A stretch of 64,000 nt of DNA from Tetramitus jugosus (taxonomy: Eukaryota > Heterolobosea > Eutetramitea > Acrasida > Vahlkampfiidae). The position numbers and the translations under genes were made by a program. Positions within the stretch are counted from its first letter, which is position 1. Each line of letters opens with the position of its first letter. Positions 1 to 9,761 of the stretch are shown one piece after another. The notes beneath the pieces were generated by a model that was not told the origin of the DNA, made no database searches, and was given only the letters and a program-made list of their open reading frames with translations. The stretch spans positions 62,001 to 126,000 of the forward strand of contig OW569345.1 in NCBI GenBank assembly GCA_937625935.1. The letters run 5' to 3'.

Positions 1-50
1 ACTTTCACTTGTCAAATAACACGAAAAACAAAGAAAACCAAGAATCAAAC

Positions 51-1436
51 ATGTTACAGGTTCACATTGACAGAGCGTACAATATTGAAGCAAAGGATCT
101 CAATGGCAAGAGCGATCCCTATGTCAAGATTAAAATCAAGAGTCAAGGCACACAGAAAAAAGTGGCAAAGACAAAGATTATCTATAAGACGTTGGATCCT
201 GTTTGGGACGAGACGTTTGATATTGAGGTGCCAAAAGGTGATAATGACGCGGTGATTTCGTTTGAGTTGGTAGACTATGATCGATTCAACCAGAATGATC
301 ATATTGATACGGTGGAGATTAAATTGAACAAGCTACCAAGGAATTCAAAGTGTCAAAGTATGTTTTCACTAGATTTGTGTTGAAGAGAATGTGACGAGAG
401 TGCACATTTATTCTAATACTCGATCATTGTTTCTATATAGAGGTGTTCCGAGTCGCTAGTACTTCACCAGAGCTCGTTGGAACGTTAATTGTCGGATTTA
501 CCACCAAAGATTGTGGAACAGAGTTGATTTCAGGTGAGCAAAAGTTGGAGGATTTGCGCAGTAGAATGAGCTTTTTGAGCACATTCGAGATGTTTGGTGT
601 AAAGTCAACTGGGAATTTGGTTGCTGATTATAAGAGCTTCAAGAGTGCATTGGCCGATTGGAGAGACAAAGAGCTCACCATGGAGAGAGTTGCCACCTTG
701 ACCTTCCATTCCTATGACAGTGGAGCAAAGGGATATTTGACCTCTGATGATTTGGCACGTTTGGCCGATCACATGTTTGCTTTCATGCCTGCTCAGCAAA
801 GAGCAAACAATGCAAAGAGAATTTTACAAAAGTGGCAGGAGAAACACAATGCAGACAAGGACGAATTTGTCAATCCAGAGGAGTTTGCTACATTGGTCAC
901 CGAAATTCTTAAGCCTAATAGTTTCAAGAACAAGGAACCAATATCTGCCATTGGCCAAGCACAGGATATCGAACAGTTCAGACAACAAGTAAGGACATTA
1001 TTGCAACTTGTGGGCAGCCCTGATCTTTATCATGCCGTTTCCAATCCAAAGGACAATTGCACCAAGCCATTCAGTATTCCAAATGAAGTACCTCCTCAAG
1101 ACCAATCCAAGTTCAAGAGTGATCTCGCATATGCCTTCTTTTACTATTATCACAGTTTGTTGATTGATGATATTGAACCGGCAGATTCGGTCAACAACTG
1201 GAGAATGAGCGTTGCTGACTTCTATAACTTTATCGGTAACACGAGCAACAAGCTGAAGAACAGTATGTACATTTGAATCGTTTTCACAAATATGCACTCA
1301 GAATGCAGTGTTAGCTAACAACACACGTGTTTTGTTATTATGTTCAGTTCAAATCAAACAAGGTTGGGACAGCTATTCCCTGAGTGATTTCAAACAAGAG
1401 TTCTCCAAGCTGGATGAGTTCAACTTGGAGGAGTAG
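51..1436 (+). CDS. C2 domain protein with EF-hand-like region, 3 exons
   Basis: Exons are 51-357, 441-1262 and 1348-1436. Both introns (83 and 85 bases) start GTATGT, end in TAG or CAG, and join in phase to give 405 aa. Residues 1 to about 125 form a C2 domain: it opens MLQVHIDRAYNIEAKD and contains GKSDPYVK and DPVWDETF, with the Asp residues that bind calcium in this family. The middle has two degenerate EF-hand-like stretches (around FHSYDSGAKGYLTSDD and NADKDEFVNPEEF). Such proteins usually bind membranes when calcium rises; which lipid or partner is unknown. I chose ATG 51 because it is the first ATG and starts directly at the C2 fold. It resembles copine or calpain-like C2 proteins only in the C2 part. 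Confidence 0.82.
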
Positions 1437-1750
1437 AAGATTCAACGTTGTATGCTCCACTCCGTAAAAACGGTTCCCTTTGTTCTATCCGGTAACAGGC
1501 CTGCTTATGTATACTGGGCCGTAAATGCTCTCGTGATATAATTAGTCACGAATCAAATCTTTTCTTGTTGACTCAATGAAATTCATTCCTAAACAGGGAA
1601 AGAAAACCTTGCGAAGCTTATTCTTCAACAGCAGTGAACACCTCAAACTGAACACATCAACAACTCAACTAACCTGGAGAAAACAGCAAAGCAAGCAGAG
1701 AAAAACCAACAAGAACAACAGCAACAACAAACAACCACTATAGTATCACC
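1437..1750. other. intergenic stretch, no gene seen
   Basis: This holds the 3' flank of the C2 gene and a CAA/AAC-rich leader for the next gene (about 1670-1750). I see no conserved ORF or RNA fold. Confidence 0.5.
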
Positions 1751-2128
1751 ATGAGTCACTACAACAAGAACTACGCATCAACCAGCTACAACAGCTACAA
1801 CAGCTACAACAGCTACAACAATGAATACAGCTCTGATCCCTTTGGTAATCAATACTTTCACTTTGGTTTCGGTGTTGACACTGGATTGAAGGCAGAGTTG
1901 GGACTGACAGACTTGTCTAGTCCCCTGTACAGCAACGAAAACAAGAGCTCTTCTTATGAAGAATTGGACAAGCAAAAGGGTCCACTCCATGAATTCAAAG
2001 CTAAAGTATCGAGCAAGTCAGAGATGAGTCCCACTCTGGGAAGAGGATTCGATGATTCACCCATTCCAGATCAATCAGTCTTCTCTCCTACCAACTCGAA
2101 CAGCAACAGACGAAGGAATGCCTACTAG
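1751..2128 (+). CDS. small Tyr/Asn/Ser-rich protein, unrecognised
   Basis: This is a 125-aa single-exon ORF with a CAA/AAC-rich leader and a purine at -3 before the ATG. The N-terminus carries a tandem SYN(S/N) run coded by about four copies of a 9-base unit (AGCTACAAC, near 1786-1820). The rest is polar and probably disordered, with several Ser-Pro and Thr-Pro sites (MSPTLG, SPIPD, FSPTN) that could be phosphorylated. There is no signal peptide, membrane segment or known domain. An AATAAA lies near 2251 downstream, which fits a real short transcript. Function unknown. Confidence 0.6.
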   Translation: MSHYNKNYASTSYNSYNSYNSYNNEYSSDPFGNQYFHFGFGVDTGLKAELGLTDLSSPLYSNENKSSSYEELDKQKGPLHEFKAKVSSKSEMSPTLGRGFDDSPIPDQSVFSPTNSNSNRRRNAY

Positions 2129-2314
2129 GAGTGTGTGTGAACGACTGACCCATCACTCAACCCACACTACTAGGTGTTTTACAGATAGAAGTGACTCTGA
2201 GAGTCTTCAGATTACCTGATTCGACACGTCCATCCATACTGTACATAGAGAAATAAACCATATTCAACCTTCCATCAAAAAACTCCGATCTTTTTGTCTA
2301 TTCTTACATCAGAA

Positions 2315-5033
2315 ATGGGCACTTGTTCACTTGGTTGCAACAATGGTCAAACCAAGCTCTTCAACTTATCGGACATTTGGACATATCTCCGTGGTGCTGG
2401 ATGCTCCACCGCTGTGAAAAACGCCGTCAAGTTTTTTTGACCAACAAGAAAGCAAAAACAAACTACTTTCAGCAATCGTTATTTCAGGACCCAAGAAGAC
2501 ATTTCATGACTATTGAGAATGCAGAAACAGACCAATTTTAACCCAGTGAGTGATTCAAGACTCAACTATTGGAGAGAAGACTTGGATTGCACCAGAACAA
2601 GATCAAGAGGATGAAGACGATAACAACAGTGATGACGATCATGATGAAAATAAGAATGAGTCATCTTCTGCCAGCTCCAACGGTTGCAAATCGTGATAAA
2701 ACCAAGAGAGAAACAAAGAATAGAACTAGCCGGAGTTTCTCAACGGGCACGACGAGTGCAGGGCGCAAATGTTTCTCCAAACATTCGTTTCCAGTGGAGA
2801 CGAGGGCAGTGAAGCATCGGACCGGTCACACAATAGTGTTGATCAGGATGATGATAGCACTGGAGCAACAGTGTCTTCTTCGACGACTCCTACCTTCAAT
2901 GCTACTATTAGTTCCTTGGTCACACGGCGTCCGTCTTCTACTTCTCAAGAACCCTTAGGAAACAGTGACAACAGTGATGATGCATTCTCTGCATCCGCAC
3001 CCATCAATGTCGACAATGTAGATAAGAAGGAGAAGTGTTGCTCCTGTTCCTTCTTCAACATGTTTGTCAACAGTTCACTCCTGATACAACCTATTTCAAG
3101 AGCATGTGCACTCAATTGTTAGAGTATGGCTATCTGTCTGATTCTCGATCTTGGTCACAATTGTCTAAAGTCTGTGTGCAAGGACTTTATGCTTGATGTT
3201 ATTTCAAATTGGCCAGCCTTTTCCGAAGCGGCTCCACAAGGTGAGATTACAGAAGGAGCCGCCTCGAAATCAAAGCTCCGGAGATCGGAATCTGTTGGTT
3301 CCTTCCTCTCTGGTCTCGGAAGAGACATGGAAATGTCAAGAAGAGGAAATCTACTCGTGTCATCAACAGAGCTTCCATTCTTTGATTTCATGTTTTACTC
3401 AACTTCTCGATTCAAGCAAGATTGGGGCAGCAAGGCTAAGCTAGGAAAGGGAGCCATTGGTTCTGTATTTCGGTCACGTCATCGCATCGATGGTCATGAA
3501 TATGCCATCAAGAGAATCAAGTTCTGTTTCCGAAATAAGCTCGAACTTGAACAAACATACGCAAAGGTTATTCGTGAGGTGAAGTTGTTGGCAAGCTTGG
3601 ATCATCCGAATATCGTGCGATACAATAAAGCATGGTTCGAACCTAGTTGGAAAGATCCTGACTATGGCGAGCCAGAAAACAGCGATGACGATGAAGAGGA
3701 TGACTTTGATTCAGAGAAAGTGGATGATTTCGAATCCAACATCAACGATGGAAGCACTGTCAATAGTGGAAGCAGTGGATTTGCTAATATAGGTGTTGAT
3801 GCAAATATCAAGAGGGCCAATGACGATTGTGCGAATAATGTTCAGTTTAGTTTTGATGAAGAGGCTGACCCTGCTTCTCCCTTCACCCCGAGCATGCCGC
3901 TCAATTCAGATAACGTCAAGTTTGAATGTTCAAGTGATGGCGATTCTGTAATTAGTCTTGTTCAACTACCCGAAGAGCCACACCCATACGACAAGTATCA
4001 ATCATCATTTATTGCTCCTTCCCCACAGGATATGAGCTACCTAGAATATGCCATCAAACAGAAGCAACAAGGAACAGCAACCAGACAACCAATAGTTCCT
4101 CACCGCTCCATAACTGAAAAGGTGACTAATCCCCAGCTGTTGTTGACAATTCAGTTCAGCAAGCAGTCAAGAATCTATTGGCCGAAATGTTCAACGAGAA
4201 GAAGAACAAGTTCGAAATGTTTTTATATATTCAATGCAACTGTGTCAACAGAATACGTTGGAGGATTACATGTGGAATCAAAATCGTGTCCAACAATGCG
4301 TTGTAGATTATGGTCAATGCATGAACTTTTTCAAGCAAATTGCCGAGGGTGTTGCCTACATTCACAGCAAGGAGCTTATGCATCGAGATCTCAAGCCAAA
4401 AAATGTATTTATTACCAATGATAACATTTTCAAGATTGGAGACTTTGGCTTGGCTAAATCAGTGAGAGACAACCTTGCTCACACAAAGTTCAACAAACAT
4501 GGCACAGAACATGGTGACAAACAAATTGTTCAACGGTCTCAGAGTCCAATTGGATCAGATTTATCGGAGCACACATGCTTCACCAGAACAATATGCCACA
4601 TCCATGTATGATGATAAGGCAGATGTGTTCACCCAGTCTGGGTGTCATTCTTTTTGAGATGTTGCATCCATTTGCTACAAAATCTGAGCGAGCTCACATA
4701 TTGACTGGTCTACGGTCAGGCAAGATCCCAGATTCTAAGCAAGAGAAATATCCTGAGGAGATGGAGCTTGTGAAGAGGTGTATCGATTCAGCTCCAATGT
4801 CACGTCCAACAGCGAGAGAAGTCCTCACCATAACAAAGGGCATCCTGTTGCGTAAGCAGAAGAGAAACGTGAATGGACAAAAGTCATACGCGCATCTCGA
4901 CAGCAGTGTGAACATCACTCACATTGCCCAAACGAACGACGAAGTTGTCACTACGAAACCAGTGACCAACGACTTGGATGTTCGAATGTTATTACAACAA
5001 AAGGATGATGAGATTATGCAACTTAGAGCATGA
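2315..5033 (+). pseudogene. eIF2-alpha kinase-like gene broken by many frame changes
   Basis: Protein-like segments follow one another in different frames with almost no gap: 2315-2437, 2439-2513, 2519 to about 2580, 2583-2693, about 2770-3030, 3032-3193, about 3190-4130, 4136-4232, 4234 to about 4560, about 4560-4635 and about 4640-5033. Together they make an eIF2-alpha-type kinase: glycine loop GKGAIGSVF, AIKRIKF with the ATP lysine, a long acidic insert after NIVRYNKAWFEP as in PEK/GCN2 kinases, HRDLKPKNV, DFGLAKS, SPEQY, and YDDKADVF followed by SLGVILFEM. An intact member would phosphorylate eIF2-alpha under stress. Several shifts fall in short homopolymers (T7 at 2432-2438, C4 at 4131-4134). 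One is a 4-base ACCC between DVF and SLG near 4630. No intron signals explain them. It is either a young pseudogene or a poorly assembled patch; flanking long ORFs are intact. Confidence 0.75.
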
Positions 5034-5034
5034 T

Positions 5035-5844
5035 TTATTCAATAAAAACATCAGTATCTTGCAACCGGTCAGTCACAACCAATGGAGGTGGTGCAATCTT
5101 TTCACACAACCTCTGGATCAACGCTCCTTCATAGCTGGTGATGGGCAGTGACGAGATACAGCTTGAGTGGCCCATGTCAAAACATACAAGTTTTTCAGTG
5201 GCCATGTAAACACCATACTGAATTCTACCCAACCTCAGGTAGTTACTCAGCTTGCAGGATGTTTCTGGCACAATGCAAGTGAAAGAAGTGGTGCCGTGTT
5301 CTTCCAAAAACTGCTGTCCCGCGCGAATTTCCCTGATGTCCGTGCAGAGAAGACTCACAGTCTCCTGTGTCTCCACTTCCAACTGCATTTTTGCGTAAGT
5401 AACAAAGTGCACAACCCTGTGGGGATAACGATCAAGTAGTGTGAGGAGCTTGGGACACGCGCTGCAATTGGACTTGAACAATCCATTGTTGTGGGTGCAC
5501 CGTTTCCTAACAACATAATAAAGAAAAGAGGTTAGATACTTCAATCGTTGTATGTCATTCAATACAACCAAACCAAATTTTAAGATATCCACAACATCTT
5601 CAAGATTTTTCCCCGCCAGCGAGCATGATACTCCGCTAAATTCCCTAACGGCGAGACATAGGATGGCAATCTTTCTTTCATTGAAAGACAAGGGTAAGCG
5701 AGGAGTCATTGTAATCACACCCATCGAGTCTGGAGTATCTTCCCTTTCAAATCGAAATGTCTTTCTCGTTCCATCATCCAATTCAACAACAACTGACGTG
5801 AGAGCCAGCGCATTTTTGCGGAGAAATAGGTTCAATTTTTTCAT
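5035..5844 (-). CDS. unrecognised protein, 269 aa
   Basis: The frame is open from 5931, but the first ATG is at 5844 (protein begins MKKLNLFLRK), so 269 aa is the safe model. The stop lies 1 base from the stop of the broken kinase, tail to tail. The protein is soluble-looking and mixed alpha/beta, with a CX2C-like pair (NCSACPKLL) and about ten cysteines. I recognise no domain. It is divergent from the 904-aa ORF at 5974 with a very short shared promoter, which suggests a compact gene cluster or an inserted block. A missing 5' exon cannot be excluded. Confidence 0.55.
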   Translation of the reverse strand: MKKLNLFLRKNALALTSVVVELDDGTRKTFRFEREDTPDSMGVITMTPRLPLSFNERKIAILCLAVREFSGVSCSLAGKNLEDVVDILKFGLVVLNDIQRLKYLTSFLYYVVRKRCTHNNGLFKSNCSACPKLLTLLDRYPHRVVHFVTYAKMQLEVETQETVSLLCTDIREIRAGQQFLEEHGTTSFTCIVPETSCKLSNYLRLGRIQYGVYMATEKLVCFDMGHSSCISSLPITSYEGALIQRLCEKIAPPPLVVTDRLQDTDVFIE

Positions 5845-5973
5845 TGCACTTGTTTTTTCATCAAGTGCGAGTAGGAAAATCCCACGAATCAGCGATGTGG
5901 GAGTTTTACACAAAGAAATTGTTGTATTCAAACAAATTTATAGCTTGGAAATAGAAGAATCGAGTAACCTACT

Positions 5974-8688
5974 ATGACAATCAACGACCAACTCCTACAG
6001 GAAGGCATTTTTGGTCCTGTCTATTCTACAAATGGTCAAATCTACGATATTACCAGTATCATGACTCAGAGAAGCCAATTTCCTTCGGAAACTAGAGAAT
6101 TTCGGCAGTATGCAAAAAGGTTCTTGCAAGAGATAGACTCATCATGGTCAGTGACAGGTGGAAGATACTACGTTTCATTGCGGGGGGTATTGCGAGTGGC
6201 ATGTAAATGTCGTTTATTCTCAATACTGGATGGATTTGCAGATTATTTTGAATCGAGTCATACTCCTAATGTTGCCACCGTCGCTAGATACTCCTCATTA
6301 GATCCCATTGATATTAGTAACATATTTTCGACAATAGAGACAGTGGGGTCGAGTTCCGGTGTGGGTATCCATAATATATTGCCCAATCGCCGATCAGAAA
6401 CTTCTAGATTAAATCGACTTAGAAGAAAAATTGTTGTCGCTCTTGTGGATATTTGCAAGCCCTATCAATCCCGAAACATGCAAGAATATCCTATTCAACA
6501 GGCTATTCTGGATATATTAATAATGTTCCTCAGTGGAAATACAGCATCTATCAAATCAAATGATTTAGTGACTGGTATTATCAATGCCCTGTGTGCTAAT
6601 TATGAAAACAGAGTCCTATCTATTCGGTTGAAGGAGATCGACAATCAATTGAAAACAATGAAAAAAGAAGCAGCATTCATGAAAAGCTATTGCAATCTCA
6701 CAGACATGCAATGGTTAAAATTGAGGTACTTCTTTGTCAAAAAGAGGAAGAATATGATATTTGTCACACCCTTCCCAACGACGATATGCGGTGCAAATTT
6801 ATACTGTCCATTTGTTAGCTTGAAGAAGGTGAAAGAGGGGGAGAATCATATCAAAGAGACTCTTTACAAACGAATGCCGCTTGGACAGATGCCGACAAAG
6901 GGCCGTGGCTTTGTTTTTACGCTAGATGATTTCACGAAATTAATCAACAAGTTCGAACAATGGAAAGATTCCAAAGTTCCTGTGGAAACAAAAAGTCATA
7001 CATGTCAACAGTTCGAAGAAGTCATGCGCTTTCATGATATTATCCCAAGCATGCTATCGAATAGCTTTTCGATGAACGAGGACGGAACCATTGCCATTAA
7101 GTTGAAGAAGTATTCTTGGCTTTTCAGCTGCGATACAAAACGAACGATGCCGTTTTCATCAAAGGAATTCCGAAAGGATAAAACTTTGGCTTGCTTGTTC
7201 CCACTATTTCTTGGAAACGCAAGACCCTCCTTTTATATGTTCACGATTATTGCATACATGGAATTAACAGAAACCCAAAATAACATGCAGTGGTTGAATC
7301 GATACTTGTTCGAAAACTACTTTGATGCGTTCAAGAAATACTATTTGTTGGTACAACGATGTGATGGAACTCGCGAACTAGTGTTGTTCGATCTGTTCTT
7401 ATGTTCAGATTACAAAGAACTGGCAGCGTTCTTTGGGGAGCTCACGAAATCATGTCTTGGGTGTGAACATGATTTGGACAATAATCTTATTGGTCGCATC
7501 AAAACTCTCAATGACTACCCTTCCTCAGCATCTAAAACGTATGGACCAGATCGGGTAGTCTTTGACATAACACATTGTTGCTCAGCAATAGGGAAAAGCT
7601 TGCGAGATCAGATTGTACATGATGCGATAGCAACAGACAAGTACCAATTTGTTCAACGTTTAAGGGACACTCCAGTATATCAGCAATACCTGCTAACTGG
7701 AGATGCTTATAGTTGCGAGATCGAAGATTATCAGTCATTTTTCCGGATATGCGAGGAGTATAACTACTCGTACAGTGTGTCTAACATTTTTGAGTCGGCA
7801 AATATCTTGTGTTCATTATTGAGTGAACGTACTTCAACTGTACTGCCAACAGTGTTTCCAACCCTCATGATGGTTCAACAACTGCTCGATAGATTAGGCA
7901 TTAACTTCGATGTTTTGTCTGAAAAAACAGCGACAAAGAGAATCATGACTCCATGCTACGCTGCTTCCTTAGTTCTGTTGATATGGCCAAAAATTGAATC
8001 AATGATTAAGAGTAATGATTGTGTTTCAAAACTGGCTATGCGCAAATGGATAGAAGCAATGAAAAGTCATTGCCCAACTCAAGATCAAGTTTCAAAAGTG
8101 AAGTACTGGGCTTCAGTTGCATTTGATGATTGGTCTTTCTTCAAAAAGAGAACATATCGTATGTTATCCAAGCATATCACAAATACTTTCATCGATGGTG
8201 TCAATAGCGGGTTGTTGCCATGGAAAATGAATACAGAAGGAATAGAACGTCTTAACTTTATGACGAGTAATACCAAAACAAATCGCCGCACTCTTGACGA
8301 TACAACGTTAGCTCCCTTTTTGAACGGTACAGAAGAATTTCAAGATTTGGTATTGGATGAAGACAATGAAATATCGGATAATCATCTGGGACCACATTAC
8401 CTACTCCAGGTGTTGTCTAAATTTGATGTCCGATGTGAAGCACACAAGAACTACGATAGAACTCATAGTGAGTCTCTTACAACGACAAGAGTCAAGAGGC
8501 TTAGTCAGAGATTGGATAAGAATAATGTATTACAGTGGTCGCTGTTTGATCAGGGTATAGTTGAACAACTAAATTCTCAAGTTTCTAATCTCCGACATGG
8601 CATTAGACCAATTCGAGATGAACAGATGGAGGATACTTATCAGGTTGAATCAGATAGAGCTGACCTTGTCGAGAATAGTTGGGCATAG
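5974..8688 (+). CDS. 904-aa protein, possibly transposase-like
   Basis: A single uninterrupted ORF starting at ATG 5974. I do not recognise a family with certainty. The middle contains LFLCSDYKELAAFFGEL followed by CLGC, then VVFDITHCC. Near the C-terminus is GLLPWKMNTEGIERLN. This order (Asp before a Cys pair, a second Asp, and a late Glu in an EG-x-E-x-LN context) recalls DDE-type transposases of the KDZ-like and related large families. It is a pattern impression, not an alignment. Neighbouring ORFs sit within 5 bases (8694) and about 130 bases (5844). There are no membrane segments. It could equally be a lineage-specific host protein. Confidence 0.6.
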   Translation: MTINDQLLQEGIFGPVYSTNGQIYDITSIMTQRSQFPSETREFRQYAKRFLQEIDSSWSVTGGRYYVSLRGVLRVACKCRLFSILDGFADYFESSHTPNVATVARYSSLDPIDISNIFSTIETVGSSSGVGIHNILPNRRSETSRLNRLRRKIVVALVDICKPYQSRNMQEYPIQQAILDILIMFLSGNTASIKSNDLVTGIINALCANYENRVLSIRLKEIDNQLKTMKKEAAFMKSYCNLTDMQWLKLRYFFVKKRKNMIFVTPFPTTICGANLYCPFVSLKKVKEGENHIKETLYKRMPLGQMPTKGRGFVFTLDDFTKLINKFEQWKDSKVPVETKSHTCQQFEEVMRFHDIIPSMLSNSFSMNEDGTIAIKLKKYSWLFSCDTKRTMPFSSKEFRKDKTLACLFPLFLGNARPSFYMFTIIAYMELTETQNNMQWLNRYLFENYFDAFKKYYLLVQRCDGTRELVLFDLFLCSDYKELAAFFGELTKSCLGCEHDLDNNLIGRIKTLNDYPSSASKTYGPDRVVFDITHCCSAIGKSLRDQIVHDAIATDKYQFVQRLRDTPVYQQYLLTGDAYSCEIEDYQSFFRICEEYNYSYSVSNIFESANILCSLLSERTSTVLPTVFPTLMMVQQLLDRLGINFDVLSEKTATKRIMTPCYAASLVLLIWPKIESMIKSNDCVSKLAMRKWIEAMKSHCPTQDQVSKVKYWASVAFDDWSFFKKRTYRMLSKHITNTFIDGVNSGLLPWKMNTEGIERLNFMTSNTKTNRRTLDDTTLAPFLNGTEEFQDLVLDEDNEISDNHLGPHYLLQVLSKFDVRCEAHKNYDRTHSESLTTTRVKRLSQRLDKNNVLQWSLFDQGIVEQLNSQVSNLRHGIRPIRDEQMEDTYQVESDRADLVENSWA

Positions 8689-8693
8689 TTAAT

Positions 8694-9440
8694 TTATTTT
8701 TTGTATTGTTTTCTCGTGTTTTTTAAGCTAATGCTTTCACCAGCCTTGATGCTACAGTAATTAAGTATTGGTCGTCCATGGCAATCCTTAATGAAGAGCC
8801 GAAACTTCAACCGCAATCCCAAATCTCCATTCATACCATTGTGAAAATAAATATATAGTGGAGCACGGGAAGTACAATTGGTTCCATCCTTCCAGGTGCG
8901 CAGAGGGTAATTCTGTCCAAAACAAGAGCGAAACATTTGATAGTTGGAGATAACTCTCTGTCGTTCAATGTCCGATCGAACTATTTTCCTTTGTAAAATA
9001 GCTCGAGGCAAATGTCCAAACAAGTGATCAAACACTTGCTTCGTCATCGGTACAGTGCTAGTGGTGACAAAGTCGTCATAGGGATGAGCTTTCCTCATTG
9101 TGGATATCATTTGAATGATCGTTGTTCGCAATTGAAATTTGAGTTCAAAAGCCAAAAATTCATCCACCTTTGGAATAGGATTTCGTTCAATAATTAACTC
9201 CTTTTGGTGTGTTCGCAAGCGAACGACAGCATCTTCGAAACTTGCTTGCACCAGGTCTCTGAAGAAACTGTCTCTTTCGTCGTTGGTGTTCAAATCATAG
9301 TTCCTTTCAGTCATCTGCTTGTATTTTTCATAAACACTGATGATGGAGACATCGTGACTTTCCCACTGCATTTGCTGGTTTTCACAAAGAGGAAAGCGCG
9401 TCATCAACGTTCCAATACTGGGATCAAGCTCGTGTAACAT
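8694..9440 (-). CDS. unrecognised protein, 248 aa
   Basis: ATG at 9440 (protein begins MLHELDPSIG); the stop lies 5 bases from the stop of the 904-aa gene, tail to tail. The N-terminal half is charged and helical. The C-terminal half looks beta-rich (APLYIYFHNGMNG, LRLKFRLFIKDCHG) and could be a small beta-sandwich. I see no motif that names it. With the ORFs at 5035 and 5974 it forms a compact group of three unrecognised genes. It ends in a Lys-rich tail (NTRKQYKK). Confidence 0.55.
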   Translation of the reverse strand: MLHELDPSIGTLMTRFPLCENQQMQWESHDVSIISVYEKYKQMTERNYDLNTNDERDSFFRDLVQASFEDAVVRLRTHQKELIIERNPIPKVDEFLAFELKFQLRTTIIQMISTMRKAHPYDDFVTTSTVPMTKQVFDHLFGHLPRAILQRKIVRSDIERQRVISNYQMFRSCFGQNYPLRTWKDGTNCTSRAPLYIYFHNGMNGDLGLRLKFRLFIKDCHGRPILNYCSIKAGESISLKNTRKQYKK

Positions 9441-9761
9441 AGTTGTGTTCTTTTACAGCTCCACCTCTCCAATCAAAGCCATTCATGTTGTGTCGTTGTT
9501 TTGCTTGGATTCCTTTATTTTTGAAAGAGGGACCCTCTATTTTTCGAATGCTGCACGGACTTTCAAAATGAATTGAAGAGAGAAGACACTACAAGATGTT
9601 GATGTCTCTTCCGTCCGAAGAGTCAACACTTCCATCTACCTGATCTGCATGGGCTAGGCTGACTGGCGCTTCAGTTGAGGAACTTCCAGATCAAAAAAAC
9701 GAAAAAAAGCTTAGCGTCGAAAACACAACCAAACATCCAATAAGAAAAAGTATTAAAGCAA
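9441..9761. other. divergent intergenic region
   Basis: This lies between the start of the 248-aa gene on the minus strand and the PNGase gene on the plus strand, and should hold both promoters. The right end is A-rich (around 9690-9760). I see no ORF or clear motif. Confidence 0.5.

Noticed and set aside
2315-5033. Programmed ribosomal frameshifting or many tiny introns in the kinase
   Set aside because: There are too many shifts, in alternating directions, without slippery sites or GT...AG pairs of normal intron size.
5167-5977. Plus-strand ORFs opposite the 269-aa gene
   Set aside because: They overlap the better-supported minus ORF and have no motif. The minus frame is longer and continuous.
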